Shown here: one piece after another, positions 58,301-64,000 of the stretch
How the letters are laid out: each line of letters opens with the position of its first letter
Numbering within the stretch: the stretch's first letter is position 1
Assembly (NCBI GenBank): GCA_905221615.1
Contig: CAJNDT010002002.1
Coordinates: 558,001-622,000, forward strand
Length of the DNA stretch: 64,000 nucleotides
Reading direction: 5' to 3'
From: Symbiodinium sp. CCMP2592
Lineage: Eukaryota; Sar; Dinophyceae; Suessiales; Symbiodiniaceae
The notes under the pieces: model-generated
Databases searched by the model: none
Seen by the model: only the letters and a program-made list of their open reading frames with translations
Told to the model about the DNA's origin: nothing
Position numbers and translations under genes: made by a program

Positions 58301-61300
58301 GAGCGACACGTGGCCGGCAAGCAGCTGGCTCCTGCCTCTCGACAGCATAGGGTTCTTTTAAAGGGATCTATATGGGGTTCCTTTAAAGGGATCTATAGGG
58401 TTCCTTTAATGGGGTTCTTAGTAGGGTCTACTCGGAGGATCATGGGACTTAGTAAGCAACGTTACAAGTACCCTTACTGGGGTCATAAGAAGTTATGAGT
58501 ATAATTTCCTTAAAAATAAGCCTAGTTACTAAGTCCCATGATCCTTTAAGTATATACTCTCATGGTCCCAAGGACACGACCATAGCATCATGTTTAGTAT
58601 TCGCGCCTTTCATTGCTAATATTGTGGGCTTTGTTACTTACTATTTTTGCTGCTGCTATCCTTTCTCATGACCGGAAGTGGCACGATTCTTGTGTTAAGC
58701 TGTCATTCCTAGTTCTACAAGTAGAGCCGCCTTGGGGCTCTAGAGCTACAAGGGTTCCTTTAAGGGTGCCTTTAAAGGGATCCATAGGGATTCTATAAAG
58801 GCATAGGGTTTAGGGTCTATTTGGAGGTTCATGGGTAGTCATCAGTGGGGTGTTAAATAGGATAACTATCCTCACCCATATTAGGGGACTTATAACCCTA
58901 TTTATAACTACCCATGAACCTCCAAGTAAGCTGGCGGGTCCGACGAAGTCAAGCTTTAAGGGTTCCCTTGCAGGCTTATAGAACGGTTCTATGAGGGTTC
59001 CTTAAACTTAGACAGATTATATAGGAGAACTTCAATCGTTTGGGCATTCTATAGTATAACATTTAGTCTATCTTCGAAAGTTAGAGCTTTGTTTGGGGCC
59101 GGTTCGTGAAGAAAAGAAAATACTGGGGCACTTGGGTTTAGGATAGATTGCTCATTTGAATTCAGCGGTCCTTCTACGAATTCCATACCCTAAACCCTAG
59201 ACCTCTGTCGTCAGCCTCCGAAACCTGGGCAGCCAGTGCTCCTTTGCCGTGCCCACGTTGACATGCTTCAAGTGCTAGGACCTAGAGTAGGCCCTTATTC
59301 CCTTTTTTAGGGTTCAGGTCCCTTATAAGCCCCTTTAAAACCAAAAAGGGCACCCTTTTTATTCCTAGGTTACTCTTGGGTTTAGAGTGTGGATCCTAAG
59401 AACTCGGCACCCTACATTAACTGGGTTCCAGAGTACCATATTTGAAAACCTTTTTTGGGGGTTTAGGGTTTAGGGTTCCTTTCAGGAACCAATATGAAAC
59501 AAAAGTCTAGACTTTTTTTCTTGCTGGTTACTTCAAAGCCCAGTTCATATCCTCAATCTGGGGCACCCACCAGCCCTGGGGTTCAGGGTTAATGGTCAGA
59601 TTCTCATCCGAAAACCTGCAAGTCCAGAACGCGCACAAAAGCCGTAGGTTCTTGGATCCGCATGTGTGGTCAACAGCCCGAGTCCTAAGCCTGTCAGGTT
59701 ACCGTCACCGTGTTGAAAGGGACCTTCGACGTGACCCTGAAGATTTCAGATCGCGGTGGAGGCACTGTAGCCTATTGAGCTCTGAGCTGGACCTAAACTT
59801 ACCCTTTTCATATACTAGGTATCGATTTGGGATTATTTTAAGCTTCCCCTATTGTTTAATGTATAGCCCGAACTACAACCAATTCTGGGGACTCTTGAAA
59901 CCGGCACCTAGTATACAAACCCCTAAACCCTGAACCCCCCAAGCCCCTAAACCCCCCGTATAAACCACTAAACCCTAAACTCCCAAACCCTTAAACCCCT
60001 AAACCTCAAACCCGTATGAAGCCCAACGCAGAGCTTTGTCAGAGCCAGGAATGCCCCGAGAGCAACTGGGAAGCGTTTGGCGCCGCTTGCTGGCACGGGA
60101 AGTCTGCCTTTAGACAACCGCATAAGATAGGGGCCTTAGTATATAATTACCTATACTATTCGTGGGGCTCCTGATTATACTTCTAGTATAATGAACCCCA
60201 AAACCCCATTCTAACCATTATCTATATTAGGGTTGTAGAGTGCGTAGGGTATTGTAGAGTTGAGAGTATAGGCTTTCAGAGTTCAGGCTGCTTGTGGATT
60301 CAGGTTTTAGGGTTCAGGGCTTACTGGATTTAGAATGTAGGTTTAGGGTTTAGGGTTTAGGGTCAGTTTTGGGTGTTCGATTTAGGGTTTGAGGGTCTTT
60401 AAGGTTTAGGGTTTAGAGGATAGCACTAGCAAAAAAAAGGAAAACTGATGGTGTCATGTTTTCTGAAAACCGTTTATCATTATATAATTAGTTACTTGTT
60501 AAGACCCCTATATGAAAAGCCTTGTTCCAGTTACGAAGCCCTATCATGACTCTCCCAGAACAACCTGTTGAAGGCCCGTTGGAACGCCATTGCAAATCGT
60601 TCTTGTCAAGACAAAATAAGTCTGATAACATCGGTAGCACCCTCTAAGTGACTCTAACTCACTGTAACTAAGTCTAACCTGTACATAGCCTAGCCTGTAC
60701 CCTGCACCTTAAGCTTTAGCCGTAAGCCTTGGGCCGTAAACCCTGAACTCTCAAACTCATCGGCGAAGACTGGAAAGCCCCAGACGGCCCAAGGCTACGG
60801 CTACACCAGCACAAAGCAACGGTCGCCGCTGAAGCCCAGGGTGCGGTTGCCTAGCAGACCACCATGCTTCTTACAGGGTTCCGAGTCAGGGGCGAATTGG
60901 TTAATGTCGGGTGTCGAAAGAAATAAGCTACTAATAGTAACCCGTAGTAATCCCCTAGAGTGTTAATGAAGCTACGGTAGAGTCGACTCAAAAGCCTGGT
61001 TTTAATTATTCACGCCACTGTTTTGCCGTCCTTGGTGTGACTACAAGCTCGTCTACATGGTTTGTTGTATGCTGGTACGTGGTTATTTGCAGATTCGGAT
61101 AGGGTTCAGGGCCTTGGCTTCCGTGTTTGAGGGTTCAGACATTGGGCGTTGCAGGTCGTCCGTGGTTTTGATGCCTGTTCTGTCTGTTTGCCTCTTAGCC
61201 CTTAGGCTGTAGTCAGCTGGTACTGGAGGGGCTCCAGGTTCGAGGGGCTTTAGAGTTTAGGGAAAGCTTAGGGTGTAGGGTTTAGGGTTTAGGGTCGTCA

Positions 61301-62280
61301 TTTCAGGATTTACTGCGAATCTAGGACCCAGAGTAGGCCCTTATTCCCTTTTTTTAGGGTTGAGGTTCCCTTATAAACCCCTTTAAGCCAAAAAGGGCAC
61401 CCTTTTTCTTCCTAAGTTACTCTTAGGCCTAGAAAGGGTCCTAGACTTGGCGTCGTGCTTCCGCGGGAATTTCACCCAGTTGATTCAGGGTGGTAGGGGG
61501 GGATGCTTGCCAGCAGCCGTTCGAGTCCATGTAACTACGAGCTATTTGCTCCCTTCAGAACACAAGCCTACAAAAGAAACATCCTAAATGCAAAACGTCT
61601 TTCTTGGGCACCTTGGACCCGCAGGACACTCTGTGTGTGCTTTTGTGTGATGTCGGCTTTGCAAAGGTAATGGTGTTTCCTTGGGTGCTTGTGCTATAAA
61701 GCTCCTCTTGGGACATGTAGAAGCCTGAGCAATTTGTAACGATTTCGGACAGTACTATTCCGTAGCTCCATGCTATAATTGTAGCTCAATAATGTACAGC
61801 AAACCCTATCCTATGTAAACACCGCTGTTTCTTGTGTATGTCGGCTTTGGTAGATTGGGTTTCCTCCGTTAGGGATCTCTGGTTAAGGATCTCCAGCAAA
61901 CTTTTTATGCAATGTGTTGTTTGCCTTCGAAGGCTCGGGTTCAGCGGTTCGGGTCTGGGTGTGAGGGTTGAGAGTTGATGGTTTGATATTTAGGGTTGAG
62001 GTTTTACGGTCGAGGGTTGGGGGAGTGTTCATAGGAAGCCAGGGCTTGTTCAACCCATGTGTTGAAAGCGGAAGCTGCTAGATAAAGCCCGTGGCACGCC
62101 TTATCGTAGGACGACTTTAATGAAAACCCCAGAAATGCCACCAATTTCCGAACTCAAACTTTCGCTTAAATCCACTAAGCCCCTAAACCCTTCAACCCTA
62201 AACCCCTAAGCCTAAACCTAACAAGGACGACTTTGACAACCTTTGTGGCCGTGATCCAGCCTCCATGCGACGCCTCGCAG
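38277..62280 (+). CDS. BCKDK: Mitochondrial BCKDK/PDK-family protein kinase, incomplete at both ends
   Basis: Fifteen micro-exons: 38277-38345, 39623-39680, 40501-40551, 43585-43642, 45125-45157, 47764-47800, 49245-49285, 49583-49623, 53096-53171, 54594-54665, 58271-58333, 59698-59761, 60049-60081, 60794-60840, 62226-62280. Joined they give the N-terminal four-helix domain (EEMPVRLAHR, LPFVVICN, HDHTIHML, LDDFLN..FTRIG..VLAEHF), then the GHKL ATPase N-box (FVPEHLHFVLQE|ILKNAMRAT), G1 box (SDRGGG) and the VW.YGYT segment. These kinases phosphorylate and switch off branched-chain ketoacid or pyruvate dehydrogenase in mitochondria. Spacing fits BCKDK slightly better. One exon of about 38-41 nt is missing between 49623 and 53096. 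The N-terminus and the GFGLP..Y/FGG end are not in the window. Thirteen donors are GC or fit GC, the others GT. Confidence 0.85.
38818..38921. mobile_element. MITE family K copy
   Basis: AAATATAGGGGCATTAATTA on the left, GTTAAGGGGTCCCCTATACT on the right. Confidence 0.82.
39071..39181. mobile_element. Palindromic element, family V
   Basis: CCCTAAGGGTCCAAAGGACC on the left and GTACTTGGACCCTTATGGG on the right. Related copies near 1336-1475 and 62398-62500. Confidence 0.65.
39623..39680 (+). CDS. BCKDK: BCKDK-like exon: LPFVVICN segment
   Basis: Encodes LSDFFDLPFVVICNARFHE after CGGCAG. Joins the previous exon in phase to give AHRLSDFF. Donor GCACAG. Confidence 0.82.
40026..40137. mobile_element. 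MITE family B copy 5
   Basis: Flanked by the 4-bp duplication AGAA. Confidence 0.9.
40297..40361. repeat. (AT)n then (CATA)n microsatellite
   Basis: An AT run followed by ACATACAT repeats. Confidence 0.93.
40501..40551 (+). CDS. BCKDK: BCKDK-like exon: FxxAFETL helix
   Basis: Encodes VFRLFLHAFETLVETPP after AAGCAG. It corresponds to the YI.AF..L..FPP helix of the kinase. Donor GCCACT, phase 0. Confidence 0.8.
40788..40892. mobile_element. MITE family C copy 5
   Basis: Inverted ends CGGTTGACGATATAAACC/TTATATCATCAACCG. Confidence 0.88.
41415..41527. mobile_element. MITE family P copy 4
   Basis: AATGTAGGAACCGGATTAAG pairs with ATAATCAGGTTCCGACATT. Confidence 0.9.
42542..42626. repeat. AT/CA-rich microsatellite cluster
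   Basis: ATATACA and (AT)n tracts. A (CA)n tract lies nearby at 42375-42392. Confidence 0.9.
42953..43066. mobile_element. MITE family E copy 1
   Basis: CTTGGAGGTTCATGGGTAGT pairs with ACTACCCACGAACCTCCAAG. A D-related end with a different subterminal part. Confidence 0.9.
43585..43642 (+). CDS. BCKDK: BCKDK-like exon: VLRELVRG helix
   Basis: Encodes VQDSKDVENFANVLRELVR after AGACAG. Donor GCTGGC, phase 1. The frame stays open to a TAA at 43710, so a retained-intron form would end there. Confidence 0.82.
43862..43970. mobile_element. MITE family G copy 3
   Basis: AGCCCAGAAAGTTGGAACAT pairs with GTTCCGACTTTCTGGCTTCT. Confidence 0.88.
44659..44763. mobile_element. MITE family C copy 6
   Basis: Intact ends, followed at once by a family-B copy. 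Confidence 0.9.
44762..44875. mobile_element. MITE family B copy 6
   Basis: Starts directly at the end of a family-C element (44659-44763). Confidence 0.85.
44945..45032. repeat. TTTAGGG array
   Basis: Mixed TTTAGGG/TTTAGGGG units. Confidence 0.9.
45125..45157 (+). CDS. BCKDK: BCKDK-like exon: HDHTIHMLQ
   Basis: Encodes HDHTIHMLQA, the H(D/N)..V/I...(M/L)A segment. Acceptor GCGCAG. GT donor at 45158; a GC donor at 45154 is the alternative. Confidence 0.72.
45168..45304. mobile_element. MITE family K with telomere-like insert
   Basis: The K core is followed by a short CCCTAAACCCCAAACC insert before a second right end. Confidence 0.72.
45740..46240 (+). CDS. Possible Ser/Arg-rich coding remnant
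   Basis: Two overlapping frames (118 and 138 codons) are open across a GC-balanced block with no MITEs, containing a repeated CAGTCAGACCA motif. No family was recognised and the frame is uncertain. Confidence 0.2.
46304..46408. mobile_element. MITE family G copy 4
   Basis: AACCAAGAAGTTGGAGCATC pairs with ATGTTCCAACTTTCTGGATT. Confidence 0.82.
46469..46568. mobile_element. MITE family K copy
   Basis: AAGAGGCCTAGATAATCACC pairs with AAATATTCAGGCCCCTGTAG. Confidence 0.85.
47588..47762. mobile_element. Family J element ending at an exon
   Basis: CCCAGAGCCTCCAAAACCCC on the left, GTCTTGGAGTCTCTCGG on the right. The next bases TAG form the acceptor of the exon at 47764. Confidence 0.82.
47764..47800 (+). 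CDS. BCKDK: BCKDK-like exon: loop before FLD
   Basis: Encodes QALDGTQEGYG in phase between HDHTIHML and LDDFLN. The acceptor TAG is the last base pairs of a family-J MITE. The frame remains open to 47851, where a family-Q element begins, so the exon could be longer. Confidence 0.55.
47801..48035 (+). CDS. Possible alternative exon split by a family-Q element
   Basis: The frame of the exon at 47764 stays open as LQSLLDGLIEQLRWNM, stops at a GA-AG bounded family-Q element (47852-47982), and continues as GPSFSWFEV. It competes with a GC donor at 47801. Confidence 0.3.
47852..47982. mobile_element. MITE family Q copy 2, GA..AG bounded
   Basis: GATCAAAGGGGAAAAGGAGG pairs with CCCTCCTTTTCCCCTTTGAG. 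Open frames abut both ends. Confidence 0.88.
48117..48692. mobile_element. MITE family B copy 7, split by another element
   Basis: Halves 48117-48134 and 48597-48692 flank the 460-bp element N. The outer 4-bp duplication TATA is intact. Confidence 0.88.
48135..48594. mobile_element. Element N, 460 bp, inside a family-B MITE
   Basis: About 25-bp imperfect inverted ends (ATGTCGTTTCCAGATTAA against ATGTTGGATACCGATTAA) with TA on both sides. It holds C- and G-runs, a TACTG microsatellite and a perfect palindrome near 48300-48357. No coding capacity, so it is non-autonomous. Confidence 0.8.
49245..49285 (+). CDS. BCKDK: BCKDK-like exon: LDDFLNQTIFTRIG
   Basis: Matches the FLD+..(L/T)SR(I/L)G helix of the family. 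Acceptor CTCAG, GC donor, phase 1. Confidence 0.82.
49583..49623 (+). CDS. BCKDK: BCKDK-like exon: NRVLAEHFLVVHE
   Basis: Completes RIG-NRVLAEHFLVVHE (family: RIGIRML..Q/HH..LH). Acceptor TTTGAG, GC donor. A different frame of the same DNA is also open but unrelated. Confidence 0.8.
49657..49838. mobile_element. Two overlapping family K elements
   Basis: A first copy is cut at ATGGGCCGC and a second complete right half follows. It lies 3' of the kinase exon at 49583. Confidence 0.82.
50405..50590. repeat. Telomere-like array
   Basis: A perfect CCCTAAA run at 50417-50470, then diverged units. Confidence 0.92.
50592..50697. mobile_element. MITE family A copy 3
   Basis: The 5' end is intact and the 3' end is a few bases short. 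Confidence 0.85.
50708..50793. mobile_element. MITE family J, 3' truncated
   Basis: The left end and core are present. It stops after TATTCCTTAATT. Confidence 0.8.
51477..51562 (+). CDS. Possible exon, Leu-rich
   Basis: AQAQLKSLLAWLTRTFVLQL is open here and runs into a 5'-truncated family-I element. It could be part of the missing kinase exon region, but it does not match the expected FVGII segment. Confidence 0.3.
51564..51644. mobile_element. MITE family I, 5' truncated
   Basis: The core and the right end GTGGGAAACTCCCATT are present. The first about 25 bases are missing. Confidence 0.8.
51738..51983. mobile_element. Family H element split by family D
   Basis: GTAGAAGCCCAAAAGTTGGA on the left and TTTCCAACTTTATGGGGTTT on the right surround D at 51793-51919. 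Confidence 0.8.
51793..51919. mobile_element. MITE family D inside a family-H element
   Basis: TACTTAGAGGATCATGGGAC pairs with GTCCCATGATCCTTTAAGTA. The interrupted host element is at 51738-51983. Confidence 0.88.
52317..52566. mobile_element. Family D element split by family F
   Basis: Outer ends CTTGGAGGATCATGGG/CCCATGATCCTCCAAG. The F element occupies 52343-52453. Confidence 0.85.
52343..52453. mobile_element. MITE family F inside family D
   Basis: CCCTAAGGGTCCATGTACTC pairs with GGGTACATGGACCCTTAGGG. Confidence 0.9.
52639..52750. mobile_element. MITE family A copy 4
   Basis: Intact CTAG ends with 4-bp duplication TATA. Confidence 0.9.
52917..53085. mobile_element. Family F element with telomere-like insert
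   Basis: Left end TAAGGCTCCATGTGCCCATA and right end ACATGGAGC, with duplicated interior and a CCCTAAA run just before the right end. Confidence 0.65.
53096..53171 (+). CDS. BCKDK: BCKDK-like exon: SEEIV...LCDELFG
   Basis: Encodes SEEIVRDLATSLAGLCDELF and GEHVQ, equivalent to the SP..I(I/V)......A..LC...YG helix. Acceptor TTCGAG, GC donor, phase 0. Confidence 0.8.
53287..53404. mobile_element. MITE family E copy 2
   Basis: TACTTGGAGGCTCCTGGGTA pairs with TACCCATGAACCTCCAAGTA. Confidence 0.9.
53498..53602. mobile_element. MITE family C copy 7
   Basis: Intact ends ACGGTTGATGATATAAAT/ATTTATATCATCAACCGT. Confidence 0.9.
53784..53894. mobile_element. MITE family A copy 5
   Basis: Intact CTAG ends with 4-bp duplication GGAG. 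Confidence 0.9.
53929..54063. mobile_element. MITE family Q copy 3
   Basis: TTTCCAAGGGTAAACGGAGG pairs with CCCTCCTTTTCCCCTTTGAG. Confidence 0.85.
54339..54407 (+). CDS. Possible short exon with ATG
   Basis: MEENTACSGTYQSAPPLLAL and DRYYGG stay open here between palindromic elements. No family was recognised. Confidence 0.3.
54594..54665 (+). CDS. BCKDK: BCKDK-like exon: FVPEHLHFVLQE (N-box start)
   Basis: Encodes LDLDGELGTTLAFVPEHLHF and VLQE, the (F/Y)(I/V)P.HL..(M/V)L.E part of the ATP-binding domain. Acceptor GCGCAG, donor GCATGC, phase 0. Confidence 0.88.
54951..55052. mobile_element. MITE family G copy 5
   Basis: AGAGCCAGAAAGTTGGAAGA pairs with ATATTCCAACTTTCTGGAGT. Confidence 0.88.
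55247..55355. mobile_element. MITE family J copy
   Basis: CCCAGAGCCTCCAAAACCCC pairs exactly with GGGGTTTTGGAGGCTCTGGG. Confidence 0.92.
55389..56020 (+). CDS. Unknown multi-exon gene inside a BCKDK-like intron
   Basis: Blocks 55389-55438 (WEARKPLPPPFPPPVE), 55511-55684 (APPVLDPFHKKWTPK...SLEQ), 55805-55872 (VKVKPEPLPTVNSVEEG..) and 55932-56020 (RVFPNGLPMIVVANVQEYVC..) join in frame. The first junction is GC-AG. The next two are occupied by family-A MITEs, the first of which supplies its terminal CTAG as acceptor. Composition is Pro/Lys/Glu-rich and clearly protein-like. No family was recognised. It lies on the same strand as the kinase, between its exons LQE and ILKNAM. An upstream block at 55100-55180 may belong to it. 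Confidence 0.55.
55692..55804. mobile_element. MITE family A copy 6, at an exon junction
   Basis: Its last four bases CTAG serve as the apparent acceptor for the block at 55805. No clear target duplication. Confidence 0.85.
55873..55927. mobile_element. MITE family A copy 7, internal deletion
   Basis: A 55-bp derivative flanked by TAGC duplications (55869-55872, 55928-55931). Removing the element plus one duplication restores an open frame. Confidence 0.8.
56118..56188 (+). CDS. Possible exon ending at a family-C MITE
   Basis: VEFLRILARALWVPGWFFKS is open here and ends where a family-C element contributes its GT. Continuation is unknown. Confidence 0.3.
56185..56290. mobile_element. MITE family C copy 8
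   Basis: Intact ends. The terminal bases give GT at 56189 and AG at 56290. Confidence 0.9.
56287..56399. mobile_element. MITE family A copy 8
   Basis: Abuts the end of a family-C element, so the two are adjacent or inserted in each other's end. Confidence 0.85.
56498..56609. mobile_element. MITE family G copy 6
   Basis: GTAGAAGCCAGAAAGTTGGA pairs with TCCAACTTTCTGGGGTTTAC. Confidence 0.9.
56639..56832 (+). CDS. Possible two-exon fragment split exactly by a family-C MITE
   Basis: LKAALGALTMLKDFGIY is followed by a 102-nt GT-AG interval (56692-56793) that is a complete family-C element. The frame continues as ERCDSGLLRSLQS to a TGA. No family was recognised. Confidence 0.4.
56690..56793. mobile_element. 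MITE family C copy 9, coincides with a GT-AG intron
   Basis: The terminal CGGTTGAT supplies the donor and CCGTAG the acceptor of an in-frame junction. Confidence 0.88.
57300..57387. mobile_element. MITE family I, 5' shortened
   Basis: Core and right end CTAATTTTCGGAAACCCCC are present. Confidence 0.8.
57531..57640. mobile_element. MITE family I copy
   Basis: CATATGGGGGTTTCCGAAAC pairs with TTTCGGAAACTCTCATATG. Confidence 0.9.
57718..57822. mobile_element. MITE family G copy 7
   Basis: GGGAACTCCAGAAAGTTGGA pairs with TCCAACTTTCTGGCTTTTAC. Confidence 0.9.
58144..58253. mobile_element. MITE family K copy
   Basis: TATAGGGGCCTGAATAATTA pairs with CAATCATTAAGACCCCTATA. It ends 18 bases before the N-box exon. 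Confidence 0.9.
58271..58333 (+). CDS. BCKDK: BCKDK-like exon: ILKNAMRAT (N-box)
   Basis: Encodes ILKNAMRATLERHVAGKQLA and P. The Asn of LKNAMRAT coordinates Mg-ATP in this family. Acceptor CTGCAG, donor GCCTCT, phase 0. Confidence 0.92.
58429..58552. mobile_element. MITE family D copy
   Basis: TACTCGGAGGATCATGGGAC pairs with GTCCCATGATCCTTTAAGTA. Confidence 0.88.
58819..58928. mobile_element. MITE family E copy 3
   Basis: ATTTGGAGGTTCATGGGTAG pairs with CTACCCATGAACCTCCAAGT. Confidence 0.9.
59172..59580 (+). CDS. Possible nested exons in a BCKDK-like intron
   Basis: Open blocks SVVSLRNLGSQCSFAVPT, then SVDPKNSAPYINWVPEYH after a family-A MITE (59275-59385), and a third after a family-L element ending CAAAGCCCAG. 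All lie between kinase exons and are unassigned. Confidence 0.3.
59275..59385. mobile_element. MITE family A copy 9
   Basis: 4-bp duplication AGTG on both sides. It separates two open blocks. Confidence 0.9.
59432..59543. mobile_element. Family L element with telomere-like insert
   Basis: GTACCATATTTGAAAACC through GGTTACTTCAAAGCCCAG, with TTTAGGGTTTAGGG inside. Confidence 0.75.
59698..59761 (+). CDS. BCKDK: BCKDK-like exon: SDRGGG (G1 box)
   Basis: Encodes VTVTVLKGTFDVTLKISDRG and G. The DxGxG ATP-lid motif is intact. Acceptor GTCAG, donor GCACTG, phase 1. Confidence 0.92.
60049..60081 (+). CDS. BCKDK: BCKDK-like exon: MPREQLGSVW
   Basis: Completes SDRGGG and encodes MPREQLGSVW. Acceptor GAGCCAG, donor GCCGCT, phase 1. 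Only 33 nt long. Confidence 0.75.
60127..60231. mobile_element. MITE family K copy
   Basis: GATAGGGGCCTTAGTATATA opens the element. The right end has lost the GGCCCC part. Confidence 0.75.
60794..60840 (+). CDS. BCKDK: BCKDK-like exon: YGYTST
   Basis: Completes VWRYGYTST (family: W.Y.(Y/F)T/STA). Acceptor CCAAG, probable GT donor after CCCAGG. Confidence 0.7.
61246..61432 (+). repeat. Paralogous empty target site of the copia element
   Basis: About 37 bases here match the left flank of the retrotransposon (2407-2442). They run without interruption into the right flank (11077-11224), including the family-A MITE that follows. One GGGTT stands where the element has two, so this is the pre-insertion state of a duplicated segment. 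Confidence 0.9.
61321..61432. mobile_element. MITE family A copy 10
   Basis: Paralogue of the copy at 11115. The left flank GAAT is shared and the right duplication has decayed. Confidence 0.9.
62226..62280 (+). CDS. BCKDK: BCKDK-like exon: DDFDNLCGRDPASMRRLAG
   Basis: The segment just before the GFG(F/V)GLP motif, which must lie in a later exon that I did not find. Acceptor AACAAG, GT donor, phase 1. Confidence 0.65.
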
Positions 62281-62622
62281 GTAGCGACGGGCTTTGATCC
62301 CTTTGACGAGTGGTCCTTTTCAGGGGTTTCCAGGGTTTAGGGTAGGGTTTATGGGGTTTAGGTGTTAATGTTTAGGGGCTTCTTTTGTCTATCTTAACCC
62401 AAGATACTAAGGCTTCGAAGGACCCAATAATTAGGTCCTTAGGTTTCGGATAGTAGCTATGTAGGTTACCGCTTGGGAGGGTGTATGATTATTATTATTT
62501 CCTCAACCCAAGATAACCTACCTTTGTTTAGGGTTTCTTTCAAGGGATGTATAGCATGGCTTTCATAGTAATTACCTAGTAGAGTAGGTGAATTTTAAGC
62601 TTCAAACCCAGAACCCTAATGT

Positions 62623-63060
62623 TTGAATCCCCGCCCGTTCGCAGCCATGTTGCAGCAGTTCTTCCAATCTTCGCAAGCCCATCATTGCGCCTCGCGTACA
62701 AGAGCTGAACGCGGCGCCCTCGAGCGCTGCTGCCGAGGCCATGGCGTCGCCGATCTGAAGAAAGAGGTGCGCGAGCTGCACACAGCGATCGTGAAAGTCC
62801 ACCGGACCAGGATAACAAGGAGACCGCGGGACAGGTGAGTGAGCTGCGCAAAGCCACTGACCAGCAGCTCAGATCACGCAGGTTCAGACAGGGCGGTCGT
62901 GACAGCCCACCGGCAAAACAAGGAGACCGCGGGACAGGTGAGCGAGCTGCGCAAGCAAAACAAGGAGACTGCGGAACAGGTGAGCGAGACCGCGGAACAG
63001 GTGAGCGAGCTGCGCAAAGCCACGGACCAAGGGTTCAAACGGGTTCAGGGGTTTAGGGTT
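62623..63060 (+). pseudogene. Coiled-coil repeat gene fragment with frame breaks
   Basis: A Gln/Glu-rich start (MLQQFFQSSQAHH) and DLKKEVRELHTAIVKV are followed by tandem copies of NKETA(G/E)QVSELRK in two different frames. The DNA repeat unit is about 40 bases (ACAAGGAGACCGCGG). Length changes between repeats break the frame, so it is either a pseudogene or a gene with further short introns. Confidence 0.4.
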
Positions 63061-63302
63061 GTATAGGGCTGTTAGAAGTTGTTACAGGCTTTACAAGGCC
63101 TGGTAGTTAAAAGATTTAAGTTTTTCTTCAGGGTTCAGCAGGTGTTGTGAAGCAAGCTATGATGGTTGGCCCTCAACTCCTAAACGCTACATTTACATCG
63201 CAAGCCCTCAACACCTAACCCTAAACCGCAAATCCTAAATTCCCTAAATCCCAGGCCCTGAATCGAAGGAGGGGCCAGGAGAGAGGGAGGATGAGAAGAA
63301 AG

Positions 63303-63425
63303 AGTAGGGTTTAGGGTTTAGGTTTTAGGGTTGGGTTTAGGGTTACGGGTTTTAGGGTTTAGGGTTGGGTTTAGGGTTTAGGCTTTAGGGTTTAGGGTTG
63401 GGCTTAGGCTAGGGTTTAGGGTAGA
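63303..63425. repeat. TTTAGGG-like array
   Basis: Alternating TTTAGGG and TTGGGTTTAGGG units. Confidence 0.88.
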
Positions 63426-63555
63426 GTGTTTGGAGTGATGACAGCAGACAGCAACGAAGCGATAGCACTTGCGGGCTTGAGGGTTTAAGTTGCAGCAGCA
63501 ACAACGACGACGATGACAACAGGAGTAATTAGTGATGCCGTTGCACCGATTATGT

Positions 63556-63666
63556 CATATGGGAGTTTCCGAAAATTAGGGGTACCTTATTTGGGGTCCT
63601 TATAATAAGGATCCTACTATTTAGGGTGCTATATTAGGTTCCCCTATTTTCGGAAACCTCCATATG
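63556..63666. mobile_element. MITE family I copy
   Basis: CATATGGGAGTTTCCGAAAA pairs with TTTTCGGAAACCTCCATATG. Confidence 0.92.
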
Positions 63667-63813
63667 TCGTTCATATCCCAGAAACATCTGAGTACGGCAT
63701 GACTCGAAGTGGCCCAAGATCTGACGGTCTTGGAACCCTACTCGCCAGCACCGCAAACAAAACACAGCATGCAAATACACATCAACCGCAGGGTTTAGGG
63801 TTTAGGGTTTAGG

Positions 63814-63856
<43 letters not shown>
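63814..63856. repeat. (GA)n microsatellite
   Basis: About 21 GA units directly after a short TTTAGGG run. Confidence 0.95.
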
Positions 63857-63859
<3 letters not shown>

Positions 63860-64000
63860 GCCTGAGAAAGAAGCACAGTGTCAATGCTAGCACACACTGA
63901 TAATCTTGTCAGGGTGAGAACAAGTGCGGTCACACGACACAGCGAATGCTGGCGACAGAGAAGAAGGCTAACAAAAAGCGTGCACCAAAATGTAAGAACA

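Overview
The window looks like nuclear DNA of a dinoflagellate. Four observations support this: plant-type telomere-like repeats (TTTAGGG/CCCTAAA) are scattered throughout; protein-coding DNA is cut into very short exons whose introns mostly begin GC (some GA or GT) and end AG; almost all non-coding DNA consists of short palindromic MITE-like elements; and there is a Ty1/copia retrotransposon of unusual composition. I saw no tRNA, rRNA, CRISPR or bacterial operon structure. Genus was not determined.

Layout. 1-2.4 kb: MITEs, telomere-like DNA and a possible exon. 2443-11071: a complete, very young Ty1/copia element with identical 194-bp LTRs, a GGGTT target duplication, a primer-binding site, Gag-protease, an overlapping second ORF, and Pol. 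Pol carries methyltransferase-like and TET/JBP-like dioxygenase-like regions ahead of integrase, reverse transcriptase and RNase H. 12936-16951: an eight-exon CobW/COG0523 GTPase (metallochaperone family) gene whose introns hold MITEs and a giant (TAC)n microsatellite. 16941-17367: a small PDZ-like gene that overlaps its end. 17.6-38 kb: mostly MITEs, often nested, with telomere-like arrays and isolated possible exons. 38277-62280 (continuing beyond the window): a mitochondrial BCKDK/PDK-family protein kinase in at least 15 micro-exons of 33-76 nt, nearly all joined through GC-AG introns. Several introns of this gene contain other exon-like blocks on the same strand (best at 55389-56020).

Theme. 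Mobile DNA and gene structure are intertwined. Several MITE families end exactly at splice sites (introner-like), others lie inside introns, and at least six elements sit inside other elements. A pre-insertion copy of the retrotransposon target survives at about 61.25 kb. Gene models were assembled by hand from reading frame, splice phase and remembered family motifs. They need transcript evidence, and exon ends may be off by a few bases where direct repeats make the junction ambiguous.
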